Origin: Alphaproteobacteria bacterium | Lineage (GTDB): Bacteria > Pseudomonadota > Alphaproteobacteria > Rhodobacterales > Rhodobacteraceae | Reading direction: 5' to 3' | Length of the DNA stretch: 64,000 nt | NCBI GenBank assembly: GCA_029289325.1 | Contig: JARFTV010000016.1 | Location: 1-64,000, forward strand | The notes under the pieces: generated by a model | Seen by the model: the letters and a program-made list of their open reading frames with translations, nothing else | The model's database searches: none | What the model was told of the DNA's origin: nothing | Shown here: positions 33,552-43,549 of the stretch, one piece after another | Position numbering within the stretch: the first letter of the stretch is position 1 | Layout: each line of letters opens with the position of its first letter | Made by a program: the position numbers and the translations under genes

Positions 33552-35066
33552 TCAGTCGGCGTCACCGGCCACCTGACTCAGGACCTGCCCCCGCCCACGC
33601 AGCCGCATCAGCATCGGCACGACCAGGAACACGGCCGAGATTCCCAGCAAGGTCGCCGAAACCGGGGTGGCGACCAGCGTCGTCCAATCGCCCTGCGCAA
33701 TCGCCAATGCGCGGCGCAACTGTTGCTCGGCCATCGGCCCAAGGATCAGCCCCACCACCACCGGCGCGACCGGATAGCCGTAAAGCCGCATCCCATAGCC
33801 CATGACACCGAACAGGATCAGCATCCCCAGCTCGACCGGAGAGGGGTTCACCCCGATGGTCCCCAGGGTGGCGAACAGAAGGATGCCGCCGTAAAGCCAG
33901 GGCCTCGGGATCGACAGAAGTTTGATCCACAGCCCGATCAGCGGCAGGTTCAGGATCACCAGCATGACATTGGCAATCAGCAGCGCCGCGATGAGCCCCC
34001 AGACCAGTTCGGCATTCATCACGAAAAGCAGCGGCCCCGGTTGCAAGCCGAACTGCTGGAACCCCGCCAGCATGATCGCCGCCGTCGCCGTGGTCGGCAG
34101 ACCCAGCGTGAGAAGCGGCACCAGCGTCCCCGCAGCGGCGGCATTGTTCGCCGCCTCCGGCCCCGCGACGCCTTCGATCGCGCCCGTGCCGAATTCTTCC
34201 GGGTGCTTCGTCAGCTTCCGCTCGGCCGCATAGGACAGGAACGACGCCACATCCGCGCCCCCCGCCGGCATCGACCCGATGGGAAAGCCGATGAAGGTCC
34301 CACGCAGCCACGCCTTCCACGACCGCGCCCAGTCCGTCGCCGTCATCCGGACGCTGCCCTTGATCTTGTGCATCCCGTCGGGCGGTTGCAGCATCGCCGC
34401 GACCGCCAGCGCCTCGCCGATGGCGAACAGGGCCACCGCCAGCGTCGTCGTCTCGATCCCGTCCATCAGCTGCGGCACGCCATAGGTCAGCCGCGCGGCC
34501 CCCGTCAGCCCGTCGATCCCGACGCAGGCCAGCGCCAGCCCGATGAAAAGCGAGGTCAGCCCCCGCAAGGCGCTGTCCCCGAAGGTGGCCGAGACGGTGA
34601 CGAAGGCCAGCACCATCAGCGCGAAATACTCCCGCGGGCCCAGCGTCAGCGCCAGCTTCACCACCTGCGGCGCAAGGAAGGCCAGAAGCAGCGTCGCGAT
34701 CAGCCCGGCGACGAAGCTCCCGATCGCCGCCGTCGCCAGCGCCGGCCCGCCGCGCCCGGCCTTGGCCATCCGGTTCCCCTCGATCGCCGTGACGATCGAG
34801 GCGCTTTCCCCCGGCGTGTTCAGAAGGATCGAGGTCGTCGATCCGCCATACATGCCACCGTAATAGATCCCGGCGAACATGATCAGCGACCCGGCCGGGT
34901 CCAGCCCATAGGTCACCGGCAGCAACAGGGCCACGGTCAGCGCCGGGCCGATCCCCGGCAGGACGCCAACGGCGGTGCCCAGCGTCACCCCGATCAGCGC
35001 GTAAAGCAGGATCATCGGCTGCATCGCCGTCACAAGGCCCTGCATCAGAAGCGAGAAGCTGTCCAT
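33552..35066 (-). CDS. tctA: tripartite tricarboxylate transporter large membrane subunit TctA
   Basis: Predicted 504-aa membrane protein with about 12 helices, the main translocation subunit. The TctA signature is visible: [20 protein letters not shown] near the N-terminus, [20 protein letters not shown], and [20 protein letters not shown] in the middle. It starts 4 bases after the tctB stop. It uses the ion gradient with TctB and the periplasmic TctC to import a carboxylate; the substrate is not evident. Confidence 0.94.
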   Translation of the reverse strand: MDSFSLLMQGLVTAMQPMILLYALIGVTLGTAVGVLPGIGPALTVALLLPVTYGLDPAGSLIMFAGIYYGGMYGGSTTSILLNTPGESASIVTAIEGNRMAKAGRGGPALATAAIGSFVAGLIATLLLAFLAPQVVKLALTLGPREYFALMVLAFVTVSATFGDSALRGLTSLFIGLALACVGIDGLTGAARLTYGVPQLMDGIETTTLAVALFAIGEALAVAAMLQPPDGMHKIKGSVRMTATDWARSWKAWLRGTFIGFPIGSMPAGGADVASFLSYAAERKLTKHPEEFGTGAIEGVAGPEAANNAAAAGTLVPLLTLGLPTTATAAIMLAGFQQFGLQPGPLLFVMNAELVWGLIAALLIANVMLVILNLPLIGLWIKLLSIPRPWLYGGILLFATLGTIGVNPSPVELGMLILFGVMGYGMRLYGYPVAPVVVGLILGPMAEQQLRRALAIAQGDWTTLVATPVSATLLGISAVFLVVPMLMRLRGRGQVLSQVAGDAD

Positions 35067-35070
35067 CGCG

Positions 35071-35559
35071 CTATCCCCGGAAGATCAGCATTTCCAGCGG
35101 CCCGCCCGGCAGGTTCAGCCGGAGAAGCCGGTCGAAGATCCCGTAGATCACCAGCGCCAGCACCAGCCCCACGGCGACATTCTTCCACAGCGGCCGCTGC
35201 CCGAAGGCCCGCGCCGTCATCCCGAACAGCAGCGCGCCCGAAAGCACGAAGCCCACCACATGCAGCAGCACCAGTTGCAGCCCAAGGCCGCCAAGGATCC
35301 ACAGCACCGGGGCAGGGGCCTGCCGCGGCGGCCTCGGCAGATCGCCCTTCACGCCCACCAGCACCGTCAGCCCCGCCAGCACCAGAAGCCCATAGGCCAC
35401 GATCCGCGGCACATCCGCCGGGCCGACCCCGGCATAGCCGCCGTCCTGCCGCAGCCCCGCTGCATCGACCAGCAGCATCACCGCCAGACCCGTCAGCCCG
35501 GCCGCAATGACGAACGCCGCCCCCCGGGGGCGGCGTTCCGGGGAAGACCCCTGCCTCAC
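35071..35559 (-). CDS. tctB: tripartite tricarboxylate transporter small membrane subunit TctB
   Basis: Predicted 162-aa small membrane subunit with four helices (about 14-32, 50-69, 83-112, 125-142). It begins with a GTG that overlaps the tctC stop (GTGA, 35556-35559), so it is translationally coupled. Sequence conservation in TctB is low; assignment rests on size, topology and the tctC-tctB-tctA order. Confidence 0.87.
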   Translation of the reverse strand: MRQGSSPERRPRGAAFVIAAGLTGLAVMLLVDAAGLRQDGGYAGVGPADVPRIVAYGLLVLAGLTVLVGVKGDLPRPPRQAPAPVLWILGGLGLQLVLLHVVGFVLSGALLFGMTARAFGQRPLWKNVAVGLVLALVIYGIFDRLLRLNLPGGPLEMLIFRG

Positions 35560-36500
35560 TGAACCAGACCGATGTCGCGCAGCACCGTCTCGGTCGCGGC
35601 GATATCCGCGTCAAGCTGCGCCGCGAAAGCCTCACCGGCCAGATAGGTGTTGGTCCAGCCCCTGTCGGCCAGCATCTTGGTCCAACCCTCCGAGGCGTTC
35701 AGCTTCTCGATATCGGCCGAGATCTTGGCGACCTGCTCGTCGCTCAGCCCTGGGGCCGCCGCGACCATCCGCCAGTTCTCGACCACCACGTCATAGCCGG
35801 ATTCCTTGATGGTCGGCGCATCGATGCCGGGCAGGCGCTCGGCCGAGGAAACCGCCAAGAGCCGCATGGTCCCGGCCTTCACCTGCTCCTGGAATTCCCC
35901 GACCGAGGAGATGCCCGCCGTCACCTGGTTGCCTAGGATCGCCGCCATCGCCTCGCCGCCGCCCGAGAAGGCAATGTAGTTGATCTTCGTCGGATCGACG
36001 CCCGCCGCCTTGGCCAGAAGGCCCACGGCGATATGGTCGACCCCACCGGCCGAGCCACCAGCCCAGCTGACCGAGCCGGGATCGGCCCGCAGCTTCTCGA
36101 CCAGATCCTCCAGCGTCTGGATGTCCGACGCGGCCGGAACCACGATCGCCTCGGTATCCCCGGTCAGACGCGCGATCGGCGTCACATCCTTCAGCGTCAC
36201 CGGCGAGCCATTGGTCAGGATCGCCCCCACCATCACATAGCCGCCGACGATCAGCTTGGTCGGGTCGCCCGCGTTGCTGGCCACGAACTGCGCCAGCCCC
36301 ACCGTGCCCCCCGCGCCGGGAACGTTCATCACCTCGACCGACTTGGCGATCCCCTCGGCCTGCATCACTTCCTGCATGGCCCGGGCCGTGCCGTCCCAGC
36401 CGCCGCCGGGGTTGGCGGGGGCCATGATCGTATAGTCCTGTGCAAAAGCCGGAACAGCCAGCGCAGCCGCGAAGGCCACGCCCAGAATTGCGTGTTTCAT
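35556..36500 (-). CDS. tctC: tripartite tricarboxylate transporter periplasmic binding protein TctC
   Basis: Predicted 314-aa periplasmic solute receptor. The ATG at 36500 follows GGGAGGAAA. The signal peptide ends VPAFA, then [20 protein letters not shown], the TctC substrate-loop start. Further family segments are [15 protein letters not shown] and [20 protein letters not shown]. It is the first gene of tctCBA. The ligand is probably a di- or tricarboxylate, and it may also signal to the TctDE-like two-component system nearby. Confidence 0.94.
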   Translation of the reverse strand: MKHAILGVAFAAALAVPAFAQDYTIMAPANPGGGWDGTARAMQEVMQAEGIAKSVEVMNVPGAGGTVGLAQFVASNAGDPTKLIVGGYVMVGAILTNGSPVTLKDVTPIARLTGDTEAIVVPAASDIQTLEDLVEKLRADPGSVSWAGGSAGGVDHIAVGLLAKAAGVDPTKINYIAFSGGGEAMAAILGNQVTAGISSVGEFQEQVKAGTMRLLAVSSAERLPGIDAPTIKESGYDVVVENWRMVAAAPGLSDEQVAKISADIEKLNASEGWTKMLADRGWTNTYLAGEAFAAQLDADIAATETVLRDIGLVQ

Positions 36501-36608
36501 CAGATTTCCTCCCATGGGCGACCCGGGGGTCGCAGGTCTGCCGGGGCTCCCTCCCCGGAACAGGGCTACCAAAGCACGGCAACCTGTCACGAACCTGACA
36601 TGTTCCCG

Positions 36609-37655
36609 TTACTCGCCGCCCTCCAGCGCCGCGTTCCATTCGGCCAGCACCCGCGCCCGGCTGGCCCGGTCCAGATAGGCAAGCAGCCCCGGCGACACTG
36701 CAACCGGACGCAGCTTCGCCCCCAGCGCCTCCTGCATCGCCGCCGCCGAATCCTTGCCCCGCACCTCCAGGCTGACTGCCGGCAGCCGCAGCCGCTCGGC
36801 CAAAAGCGTCTGCCCCTCCCGCGACATCAGGAATTCAAGAAAGGCCTCGCCCAGTTCAGGCGCGCGCGCGGCCCGCGGCACCAGCGCCACCCTGCTTACC
36901 ACCACCACATAGTCGCGCGGCAGCACCAGCCCGATATCCGGCAACCGCGCCGCCTGATCCGCCGCATACGAGCCAAGGACGTTGTACCCCAGCTTCAGCG
37001 CGCCCGAATTCACCCCGTCGATCACATCCTGCGAGGTGGGAAAGGTCTGGACCCCCGCCCGCCCCATCGCGCGGATCATGGGCCACAGGTCGGCGAAATG
37101 CTCCTGATCCCGCATCAGGAACAGATAGCCCACGGCCGAGCGCGCAATGTCATAGGTGCCGATCTGGCCCTTCGGCGCCGTCTCCAGCCAGTCCAGCAGC
37201 GCCGCCCGCGTATCCGGCGGGCCCTCCGGGAACGAGGGCCGGTGATAGACGATCACCGCCGGTTCGAAGGTCAGCGCGAAAACCATGCTGCGCCAGGCCG
37301 CCCAATCCGGCCAGGTCTCGGCCCCCGCCACTTCGGCCTCGCGCGCATAGCCGTCATTGGCCAGTTTCACCGTGACGTCCATCGCCGAGGAAAAGACGAG
37401 GTCCGCCGTCGGCTCCCCCGCATCCGTCTCGGCCATCACGCGGGACGCGATCTCTCCGGTCAGCAGGTCCTCATAGCGGACGGTCACATCCGGGACCCGG
37501 CGCTGGAAGGCTTCGACCAGGGGCCGGGCCAGCGGGGAATCGAGCGAGGAATAGATCACCAGTTCCCGCCCGCTTTTCTCCGGCGCGGCGAAGACCACGA
37601 CCTCGGCTCCGGCGGGCAGGGCAAGGCACAGAAGAAGGGCGCGCAGGATCCACAT
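36609..37655 (-). CDS. periplasmic iron-type (AfuA/FbpA-like) substrate-binding protein
   Basis: Predicted 348-aa extracellular binding protein. The signal peptide (1-17) is followed by EVVVFAAPEKSGRELVIYSS, where the SBP fold starts. FTLEP-like and GVNSGALKLGYNVLGSYA segments fit the class. No ABC permease or ATPase is near. It is divergent from a response regulator and kinase and lies just before tctC, so it may act as a sensor partner for the kinase rather than as a transporter subunit; such gene trios recur at tct loci. Alternatively it serves an unlinked importer. Confidence 0.82.
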   Translation of the reverse strand: MWILRALLLCLALPAGAEVVVFAAPEKSGRELVIYSSLDSPLARPLVEAFQRRVPDVTVRYEDLLTGEIASRVMAETDAGEPTADLVFSSAMDVTVKLANDGYAREAEVAGAETWPDWAAWRSMVFALTFEPAVIVYHRPSFPEGPPDTRAALLDWLETAPKGQIGTYDIARSAVGYLFLMRDQEHFADLWPMIRAMGRAGVQTFPTSQDVIDGVNSGALKLGYNVLGSYAADQAARLPDIGLVLPRDYVVVVSRVALVPRAARAPELGEAFLEFLMSREGQTLLAERLRLPAVSLEVRGKDSAAAMQEALGAKLRPVAVSPGLLAYLDRASRARVLAEWNAALEGGE

Positions 37656-37767
37656 GGGCCAAGCCTAACCCTGCCGCCCGTGACCCGACAACCGTCCCCT
37701 CACGGGCAAGAAGGCCCGATTCGCTACCCAGGGTTAACGCCGCTCCGGCCCGCCTGCCGTCTGTATG

Positions 37768-37800
37768 GATGCCAGACAGATGCCAGACGGATGCCAGACA
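37768..37800. repeat. three perfect-frame 11-bp direct repeats, candidate response-regulator operator
   Basis: GATGCCAGACA, GATGCCAGACG and GATGCCAGACA follow each other without gap. Eleven base pairs is one helical turn, the usual spacing of OmpR/PhoB-class binding repeats. The site lies in the 270-base divergent region between the binding-protein gene and the OmpR-type regulator gene. No gene is seen in that region. Confidence 0.65.
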
Positions 37801-37925
37801 GCTTTCCCCGCCCCGCCGATGCCGATTAACGCCACGCTCCCAATGGCTTGCGCCGCGGGTCTTCGGCCTGGGCCCGCCGGCCCTTAACACTTCCGCAACC
37901 AAGCCCAACGGCCTAGGCTTGGCCC

Positions 37926-38597
37926 ATGAGAATCCTTCTCGTCGAAGATGACCTGCCCTTGGCCGAGGCGCTGACCACGCTCCTCCTTGGATCGGGCTAT
38001 GCCGTCGATGTCACCCACGACGGATTCTCTGCCGAAACCCTCATCGGGGCCGAAAGGTTCGACCTTGTCATCCTCGACCTCAACCTGCCGGAAAAGGACG
38101 GGCTGTCGGTCCTCCGTTCGCTGCGAGGTCGGAAAAATCCCGTTCCGATTCTTGTACTTACCGCCCGCGGCGAACCGGCTGAGCGTATCCTTGGCCTCGA
38201 CCTCGGGGCCGATGACTACATGGTCAAACCCTTCGACGTCGGCGAATTCGAGGCTCGGGTCCGTTCGATCCTCCGTCGCCAGGCTGGCCACCATGCCTCC
38301 GAAGTGCAAATCGGTCCGGTCCGCTTCGACATGATCGCCCGCCGCTTCACGGTGGGCGACGACCCCATCGACCTTCCCCCGCGCGAACTGGCGCTGCTGG
38401 AGCTCTTCTTCCTCCGCGCCGGCCGGGTGGTGGGAAAAGAGGCGATAGTTCAGTCACTTACCTCGCTCGAGGATTCACTTTCCGACAATGCGATCGAGCA
38501 GTACGTCAGCCGCCTGCGCCGCCGCCTTGGTCCGCACGGCCTCGTGCTGCGCACCGCCCGGGGGCTGGGCTACATGCTGGAACGCCCCGGTGGCTGA
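37926..38597 (+). CDS. OmpR-family response regulator, TctD-like
   Basis: Predicted 223-aa regulator. The receiver domain (1-115) has acidic pocket Glu7-Asp8-Asp9, phospho-acceptor Asp51 (VILDLNLPEKDG) and Lys101 (YMVKPF). The winged-helix DNA-binding domain (about 130-220) contains LPPRELALLELFFLRAGRVV and a recognition region DNAIEQYVSRLRRRLG. It overlaps the kinase gene by 8 bases. The neighbouring tctCBA suggests it controls carboxylate uptake. The 11-bp triple repeat upstream may be its binding site. Confidence 0.92.
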   Translation: MRILLVEDDLPLAEALTTLLLGSGYAVDVTHDGFSAETLIGAERFDLVILDLNLPEKDGLSVLRSLRGRKNPVPILVLTARGEPAERILGLDLGADDYMVKPFDVGEFEARVRSILRRQAGHHASEVQIGPVRFDMIARRFTVGDDPIDLPPRELALLELFFLRAGRVVGKEAIVQSLTSLEDSLSDNAIEQYVSRLRRRLGPHGLVLRTARGLGYMLERPGG

Positions 38598-39972
38598 CCG
38601 CCCCGCGTCGCTGCGCCGGACGATCCTTGTCTGGCTCGTCCTTGCCACGGCCGCCATCGGCGCGCTGGCGCTGCTCGACACCCGGATCGAAGCCCGGCGC
38701 ACGGCCCGCGAGGTCTCGGACCGGGTCCTTGTCGGCTCGGCGATGGCGATTGCGGAAGGGGTCAGCGTCGACGCAAACGGCGGGCTGGCGATCAGTATTC
38801 CCTTCTCGGCTTTGGACATGCTGTCCTCGACCGCGCAGGATCAGGTCTATTATCGCGTCGACGGGCCGCTTGGAATTCTGACGGGATATCAGGACCTTGT
38901 GCCGGCCTTGGTCGCGCCGGGCCAAGAGATGGCGCTGGCTGATGCCAGCTACAAGGCGCAGCCGATCCGCATTGCGACCCTCCAGCGCGAGCTGACGACA
39001 GGCGAGGGCGCGCTGCCCTTCAGCGTCACCGTGGCCGAGACCACCCGCGCGCGAGAGGACCTCGCGCAGTCGATCCTGACCCGTTCGGCGCTGCGCATCG
39101 CGGGGCTGATCGCCGGGGCGGCGCTGGTGGCCTGGACCGTGGCGACCTACGCCCTCCGCCCGCTCGACCGCCTGTCCCGCGCGATTGCCGGTCGCGCGCC
39201 GCATGACCTGACCCCGGTGCGGACCGACACCCCGAACGAGCTGCTTCCGGTGGTCGAGGCGCTCAACGGTTTTCTGGCCCGGTTGGCCAAGGCCATGGCA
39301 GCCTTGCAGAATTTCGCCTCGAACACCAATCACCAGATCCGCACTCCGCTGGCCGTCGCACGCACCCAGATCGCCGTCTCCACCCGCGACGCCCCCCGGC
39401 CCGAGGCGCTGGACAAGGCCGAAGCCGCGCTGGTCCGGATCGAGCGCGTGCTCGAGCAACTCCTCCTGCTGGCCCGGGTCGAGGCAACGGGAACCCGGCC
39501 GCGGTTGCAGCCGGTGGACGTGGCGGCGCTGGCCCGCGGGGTGACGTCGGACCTCTTGCCGCAGGCTTTGCGCAAGGGTCAAGACCTTGGCTATGACGGA
39601 CCGGACCGGATGCTCGCCCTCTCCGAGGAGGTGCTGCTTGGAGAGCTTCTGCGCAATCTGGTGTCCAATGCGCTAAGCCATTGTCCGCATGGCACAATCG
39701 TGACGGTCCATGTCGATCCCGGCCCCGTCCTGCGGGTCGAGGATACCGGCCCGCCGCTGCCGGACGCGGTCCTTTCGGGGCTGAATGCGCGGCTTGATCC
39801 CGGCGCGGCGGGCGCGGCGCGGCTGGGGAGGCACGGCCTTGGCCTGCATATCGTGACCGAGATCGCCCAGGCCCTGCAGGCCAGCGTCGCGCTGGACCGG
39901 GGACAGGATGGCCAGGGGCTGTCGGTCACGGTGCGGCTGCCGGACTGGGCTGGCGAGGCACGGCGGGCATAA
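38590..39972 (+). CDS. sensor histidine kinase, TctE-like
   Basis: Predicted 460-aa membrane kinase starting at GTG 38590, which overlaps the regulator stop by 8 bases. Membrane helices at about 11-29 and 166-188 flank a periplasmic TctE-type sensor domain (about 30-165). A short HAMP-like linker follows, then the H-box NTNHQIRTPLAVART with His248, N-box NLVSNALSHC, DTGPP and GRHGLGLHIVTEIA. The H-box reads NHQIRTPL rather than the more common SHELRTPL, as in other TctE kinases. It probably senses carboxylate, perhaps via TctC or the 36609-37655 protein. Confidence 0.9.
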   Translation: MADRPASLRRTILVWLVLATAAIGALALLDTRIEARRTAREVSDRVLVGSAMAIAEGVSVDANGGLAISIPFSALDMLSSTAQDQVYYRVDGPLGILTGYQDLVPALVAPGQEMALADASYKAQPIRIATLQRELTTGEGALPFSVTVAETTRAREDLAQSILTRSALRIAGLIAGAALVAWTVATYALRPLDRLSRAIAGRAPHDLTPVRTDTPNELLPVVEALNGFLARLAKAMAALQNFASNTNHQIRTPLAVARTQIAVSTRDAPRPEALDKAEAALVRIERVLEQLLLLARVEATGTRPRLQPVDVAALARGVTSDLLPQALRKGQDLGYDGPDRMLALSEEVLLGELLRNLVSNALSHCPHGTIVTVHVDPGPVLRVEDTGPPLPDAVLSGLNARLDPGAAGAARLGRHGLGLHIVTEIAQALQASVALDRGQDGQGLSVTVRLPDWAGEARRA

Positions 39973-40087
39973 CGAAAAGGCATGGAACCGGGCATGTTTC
40001 GCATCCCCTTCCGGGGGTCCGGCGGATAATCTGGCGCATGAATTTCCAGCGAATGCCCGCTTTCAACGCAAGACGGACGACCGAGAC

Positions 40088-40942
40088 ATGACCAATCCCC
40101 ACGCCGGCAAGCCCTGCATCATCTGCGTCGCCATCACCGGCTCGCTGCCGACGAAAGAGAACAACCCGGCGGTTCCGATCTCCATCCCCGAGCAGATCGA
40201 GTCGACGCAGGAAGCCTTCGAAGCCGGGGCCACCATCGCGCATTGCCATGTGCGCGACGACGAGGGGAAGCCGACCTCGGACCCGGAACGCTTCGCCCGG
40301 TTGAAGGAGGGGCTGGAGAAGCACTGCCCCGGCCTGATCATCCAGCTGTCCACCGGTGGCCGCTCTGGCGCTGGGCAGGCGCGGGGCGGAATGCTGCCCT
40401 TGCGGCCCGACATGGCCTCTCTCACCACCGGGTCGAACAACTTTCCGACACGGGTCTATGAGAACCCGCCGGACCTGATCGACTGGCTGGCCGCCGAGAT
40501 GCTGAAATACGACGTGAAGCCGGAACTGGAATGCTTTGACCTCTCCCACATCCTGAAGGCGCATGAGATGCAGCAGAAGGGGCAGATCAAGGGCACGCCC
40601 TATGTGCAGTTCGTGATGGGCGTGAAGAACGCGATGCCCGCCGACCGGGACGTTTTCAACTATTACATCCACACGGTCCACCGCCTGTTCGGCCCCGATG
40701 CCCCCTGGTGCGCAGCGGGGATCGGGCCGCAGCAGATCGTGCTGAACGACTGGGCCGTCTCCTCTGGCGGTCATGCGCGGACGGGGCTGGAGGACAACGT
40801 GCGGCTTGACCGCGACCGGCTCGCGCCCTCGAACGCTGCGCTGGTGCGCCGGGTCGTGGAGCTTTGCGAGCACTACGAACGCCCGGTTGCCGATTGGCGG
40901 ACGGCACGACGGATCCTGGGCCTGCGGCAACCCCAGGGGTGA
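40088..40942 (+). CDS. beta-keto acid cleavage enzyme (BKACE, DUF849)
   Basis: Predicted 284-aa TIM-barrel metalloenzyme that condenses a beta-keto acid with acetyl-CoA, giving acetoacetate and a new CoA ester. Visible Zn-ligand and active-site segments are CVAITGSLPTKENNPAVPIS, GATIAHCHVRDDEGKPTSD (HxH), IIQLSTGGRSG and ELECFDLSHI. Length is typical. The substrate side chain cannot be deduced. It stands downstream of the two-component genes; an aldo/keto reductase gene follows after 61 bases. Confidence 0.9.
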   Translation: MTNPHAGKPCIICVAITGSLPTKENNPAVPISIPEQIESTQEAFEAGATIAHCHVRDDEGKPTSDPERFARLKEGLEKHCPGLIIQLSTGGRSGAGQARGGMLPLRPDMASLTTGSNNFPTRVYENPPDLIDWLAAEMLKYDVKPELECFDLSHILKAHEMQQKGQIKGTPYVQFVMGVKNAMPADRDVFNYYIHTVHRLFGPDAPWCAAGIGPQQIVLNDWAVSSGGHARTGLEDNVRLDRDRLAPSNAALVRRVVELCEHYERPVADWRTARRILGLRQPQG

Positions 40943-41003
40943 TTTGCTCTTGCCTTGGGGGGCGGTTTGGCCCTTTCTCGGCCCGACAGTTTCAGGACAG
41001 CCC

Positions 41004-41825
41004 ATGCCCTCCACAAGACTCCGTCTGAACGACGGCCATTCGATTCCGCAGCTTGGCCTTGGGGTCTGGCAGGTTCCGCCGGTCACCACGGCAGAGACGG
41101 TCGCGCAGGCGATCCGGCTTGGATATCGGCTGATCGATGGCGCGGCGATCTATGGGAACGAGGAAGGGCTGGGGCAGGGCGTCCGCGAGTCGGGCGTGGC
41201 GCGGGACGACATCTTTGTCACCACCAAGGTCTGGAACGACGATCAGGGCTATGACACCACCTTGCGCGCGGTCGAGGCGAGCCTTCAGCGGCTGGGGATG
41301 GAGCGGGTGGAGCTGTGCCTGATCCATTGGCCGGTGCCTGCGAAAGACCGCTACCTCGACACCTGGCGCGCGCTGATCCGCCTGCGCGAAGAGGGGATGG
41401 TGCGGTCGATCGGCGTGTCGAACTTCCTGCCCCAGCATCTGGAGCGGCTGGTGGAGGAAACCGGCGTGGTCCCGGTGCTGAACCAGATCGAGCTGCACCC
41501 CCGCCTGCAACAGGCCGAGTTGCGGGCGCTGCACGACAGGATGGGGATCGTGACGCAAAGCTGGACCCCGCTGGGCCAGGGGCGCAGCTTTGACGCCGCC
41601 CCGATCCGCGCCGCCGCAGCCCGAACCGGAAAGACCCCGGCGCAGGTGATCCTGCGCTGGCATGTGCAGCTTGGGCTTTCGGTCATTCCCCGCTCTACCA
41701 GGGCCGAGGGTCAGGCCGAGAACACGGATCTTTTCGGCTGGGAGCTTCTGCCCGAGGAAATGGCCGCCATCGCCACTCTGGACGAAGGCAGCCGCTGCGG
41801 CCCCGACCCGATGACTTTCGGCTAG
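41004..41825 (+). CDS. aldo/keto reductase
   Basis: Predicted 273-aa NADPH-dependent carbonyl reductase with a TIM-barrel fold. The AKR catalytic tetrad is visible as Asp and Tyr in YRLIDGAAIYGNEEGLG, Lys in FVTTKVWNDDQG, and His in LCLIHWPVP. GVSNFLPQHLE and VIPRSTR complete the signature, the latter near the NADPH site. It is closest in pattern to 2,5-diketo-D-gluconate reductase-like AKR5 proteins, but the physiological substrate is open. The VOC gene starts 9 bases after it. Confidence 0.93.
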   Translation: MPSTRLRLNDGHSIPQLGLGVWQVPPVTTAETVAQAIRLGYRLIDGAAIYGNEEGLGQGVRESGVARDDIFVTTKVWNDDQGYDTTLRAVEASLQRLGMERVELCLIHWPVPAKDRYLDTWRALIRLREEGMVRSIGVSNFLPQHLERLVEETGVVPVLNQIELHPRLQQAELRALHDRMGIVTQSWTPLGQGRSFDAAPIRAAAARTGKTPAQVILRWHVQLGLSVIPRSTRAEGQAENTDLFGWELLPEEMAAIATLDEGSRCGPDPMTFG

Positions 41826-41834
41826 GAGGCGACG

Positions 41835-42470
41835 GTGCTGGTTCCCGAACTGATGCTGCGATCGCCAGAGGAAGGCGGCAAGGTGCTGGAACGTTTCGGC
41901 TTTCGGGCCGATGGCGGGCTCTGGCGCCTTGGCTCTCAGGCGCTGAAGCTGGTCGGTGGCGAGGCGGAAGGCCGCCATGGCCGGATCGACCATCTGGCCC
42001 TGACCGTGCCCGATATCGACGCTGCCGTGGCCGCGCTTGCCGCAAGCGGGATCGCGCTGGATGCGCAGATCACGCCGGGGGGGCCGGAGCTGATCCAGGA
42101 ATTCTGGGGCGACGGGCTGCGCTTCGCCTATCTCTCCGGCCCGGAAGGCGCGCGGATCGAGCTTTGCCAGCGCGTGACAGGTGCGCCTGGCGAGGTTGGC
42201 CATGACCATGTCGGCATCCCCTGCAACGACATTGCGGCGATGCAGGATTTCTTCACCGCCCAGGGTGCGCATCTGACCGCAGCCGTCGACCTGAGCCGCC
42301 CCGAGGGCACCATCCCGGTCAGCTTCCTGTCGTTCCAGGGTGGAGTGATCGAGCTTTTCCAGCCCGCCTCCGCCCGACGCGCCGCGCGGGGTCTCTGGTC
42401 GCGGCTGCTGGTCTCTGGCCTTCACGCTCCTGTCCAAGGCCCCGAGGACCTGATCCTCGGCCCGCTCTGA
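41835..42470 (+). CDS. VOC-family (glyoxalase/bleomycin resistance-like) protein
   Basis: Predicted 211-aa protein with two VOC half-repeats (about 1-115 and 118-180). It starts at GTG 41835, with GGAGG 5 bases before. Metal-ligand candidates are HGRIDHLALTVPDIDAAVAA with a following Glu (GARIELCQ), then a second HDHVGIPCNDIAAMQDFF and VIELFQPA. It might be a dioxygenase or isomerase, or a binding protein. It overlaps the next gene by one base (TGATG), so the AKR-VOC-zapE genes probably share a transcript. Confidence 0.82.
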   Translation: MLVPELMLRSPEEGGKVLERFGFRADGGLWRLGSQALKLVGGEAEGRHGRIDHLALTVPDIDAAVAALAASGIALDAQITPGGPELIQEFWGDGLRFAYLSGPEGARIELCQRVTGAPGEVGHDHVGIPCNDIAAMQDFFTAQGAHLTAAVDLSRPEGTIPVSFLSFQGGVIELFQPASARRAARGLWSRLLVSGLHAPVQGPEDLILGPL

Positions 42471-43549
42471 TGCGCCAGACCCTGACCGAAATCTACGAAG
42501 GCCGGGTGGCCGCGGGGGTGCTTCGCCCCGACCCCGCGCAGCACGCCATCCTTGGCCCGCTTGAGGATATCCGCCGCTGGCTGGAAGAGAATGCGACCCG
42601 CCGCGTGGGCCTGTTCGCCGGGCTTTTCGCCAAGCCGATCACGCCGCCGAAGGGCCTGTATCTCTGGGGTGGCGTCGGGCGCGGCAAGTCCATGGTGATG
42701 GACCTGTTCATCGAGGCCACCGCGATCCGCCAGAAGCGCCGGGTGCATTTCCACGCCTTCATGCAGGAAATCCACCGCGGGATGCACGAGGCCCGCAAGC
42801 GCGGGGTCGAGGACGCTTTGGCCCCGGTGGCCGAGGCCGTGATCCGTGACGTCCGGCTTCTGGCCTTCGACGAGATGCAGATCACGGACATCACCGATGC
42901 GATGATCGTGAGGCGGCTGTTCGAAAAGCTCTTCGCGGCGGGGGTGGTGGTGGTCACGACCTCGAACCGGCCGCCGCAGGACCTGTATCTGAACGGGCTG
43001 AACCGGGCGCTGTTCCTGCCCTTCATCGCGCTGCTGGAAGACCGGCTGCAGGTGGTGGAGCTGGAAAGCCCGACCGACTATCGCCAGCACCGTCTTGCCG
43101 GGGCGCGGGTCTATTTCCATCCTGCCAGCAGCGCGACAGCCGAGATCGCCGCGATCTGGACCGACCTGACCGGCGGCGCCCCGGCCGCGCCCCTGACCCT
43201 TGCGGTCAACGGCCGCGAGCTGGTGCTGCCATGCTTTGCCAACGGGGTCGGGCGTGCGACGTTCTGGGACCTCTGCGCCCGACCGCTGGGTCCGGCGGAT
43301 TATCTCGCCATCGCCCAGGCGCTGCGGGTGCTGATCCTCGAGGACATTCCGCAGCTCTCGGCCGAGAACTACAACGAGGCCAAGCGCTTCGTCACCCTGA
43401 TCGACGCCCTCTACGAGGCGAGGGTGCGCCTCATCGCCTCGGCGGCGGATACGCCCGAGCGGCTGTATCTGGAGGGGACGGGCGCCTTCGAATTCGAACG
43501 CACCGCCAGCCGGTTGCGCGAGATGCAGGGGGCTGACTGGGGCGCCTAG
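42470..43549 (+). CDS. zapE: cell division protein ZapE (AFG1-like ATPase)
   Basis: Predicted 359-aa P-loop ATPase of the AFG1/ZapE family, which in Escherichia coli acts on Z-ring constriction. Walker A is WGGVGRGKS, Walker B LLAFDEMQITD, followed by VVVVTTSNRPPQDLYLNGL (sensor 1). The ATG at 42470 overlaps the VOC stop. Its stop shares a CTAG with the stop of the convergent TSUP gene (43546-43549). Length is standard. Confidence 0.94.
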   Translation: MRQTLTEIYEGRVAAGVLRPDPAQHAILGPLEDIRRWLEENATRRVGLFAGLFAKPITPPKGLYLWGGVGRGKSMVMDLFIEATAIRQKRRVHFHAFMQEIHRGMHEARKRGVEDALAPVAEAVIRDVRLLAFDEMQITDITDAMIVRRLFEKLFAAGVVVVTTSNRPPQDLYLNGLNRALFLPFIALLEDRLQVVELESPTDYRQHRLAGARVYFHPASSATAEIAAIWTDLTGGAPAAPLTLAVNGRELVLPCFANGVGRATFWDLCARPLGPADYLAIAQALRVLILEDIPQLSAENYNEAKRFVTLIDALYEARVRLIASAADTPERLYLEGTGAFEFERTASRLREMQGADWGA

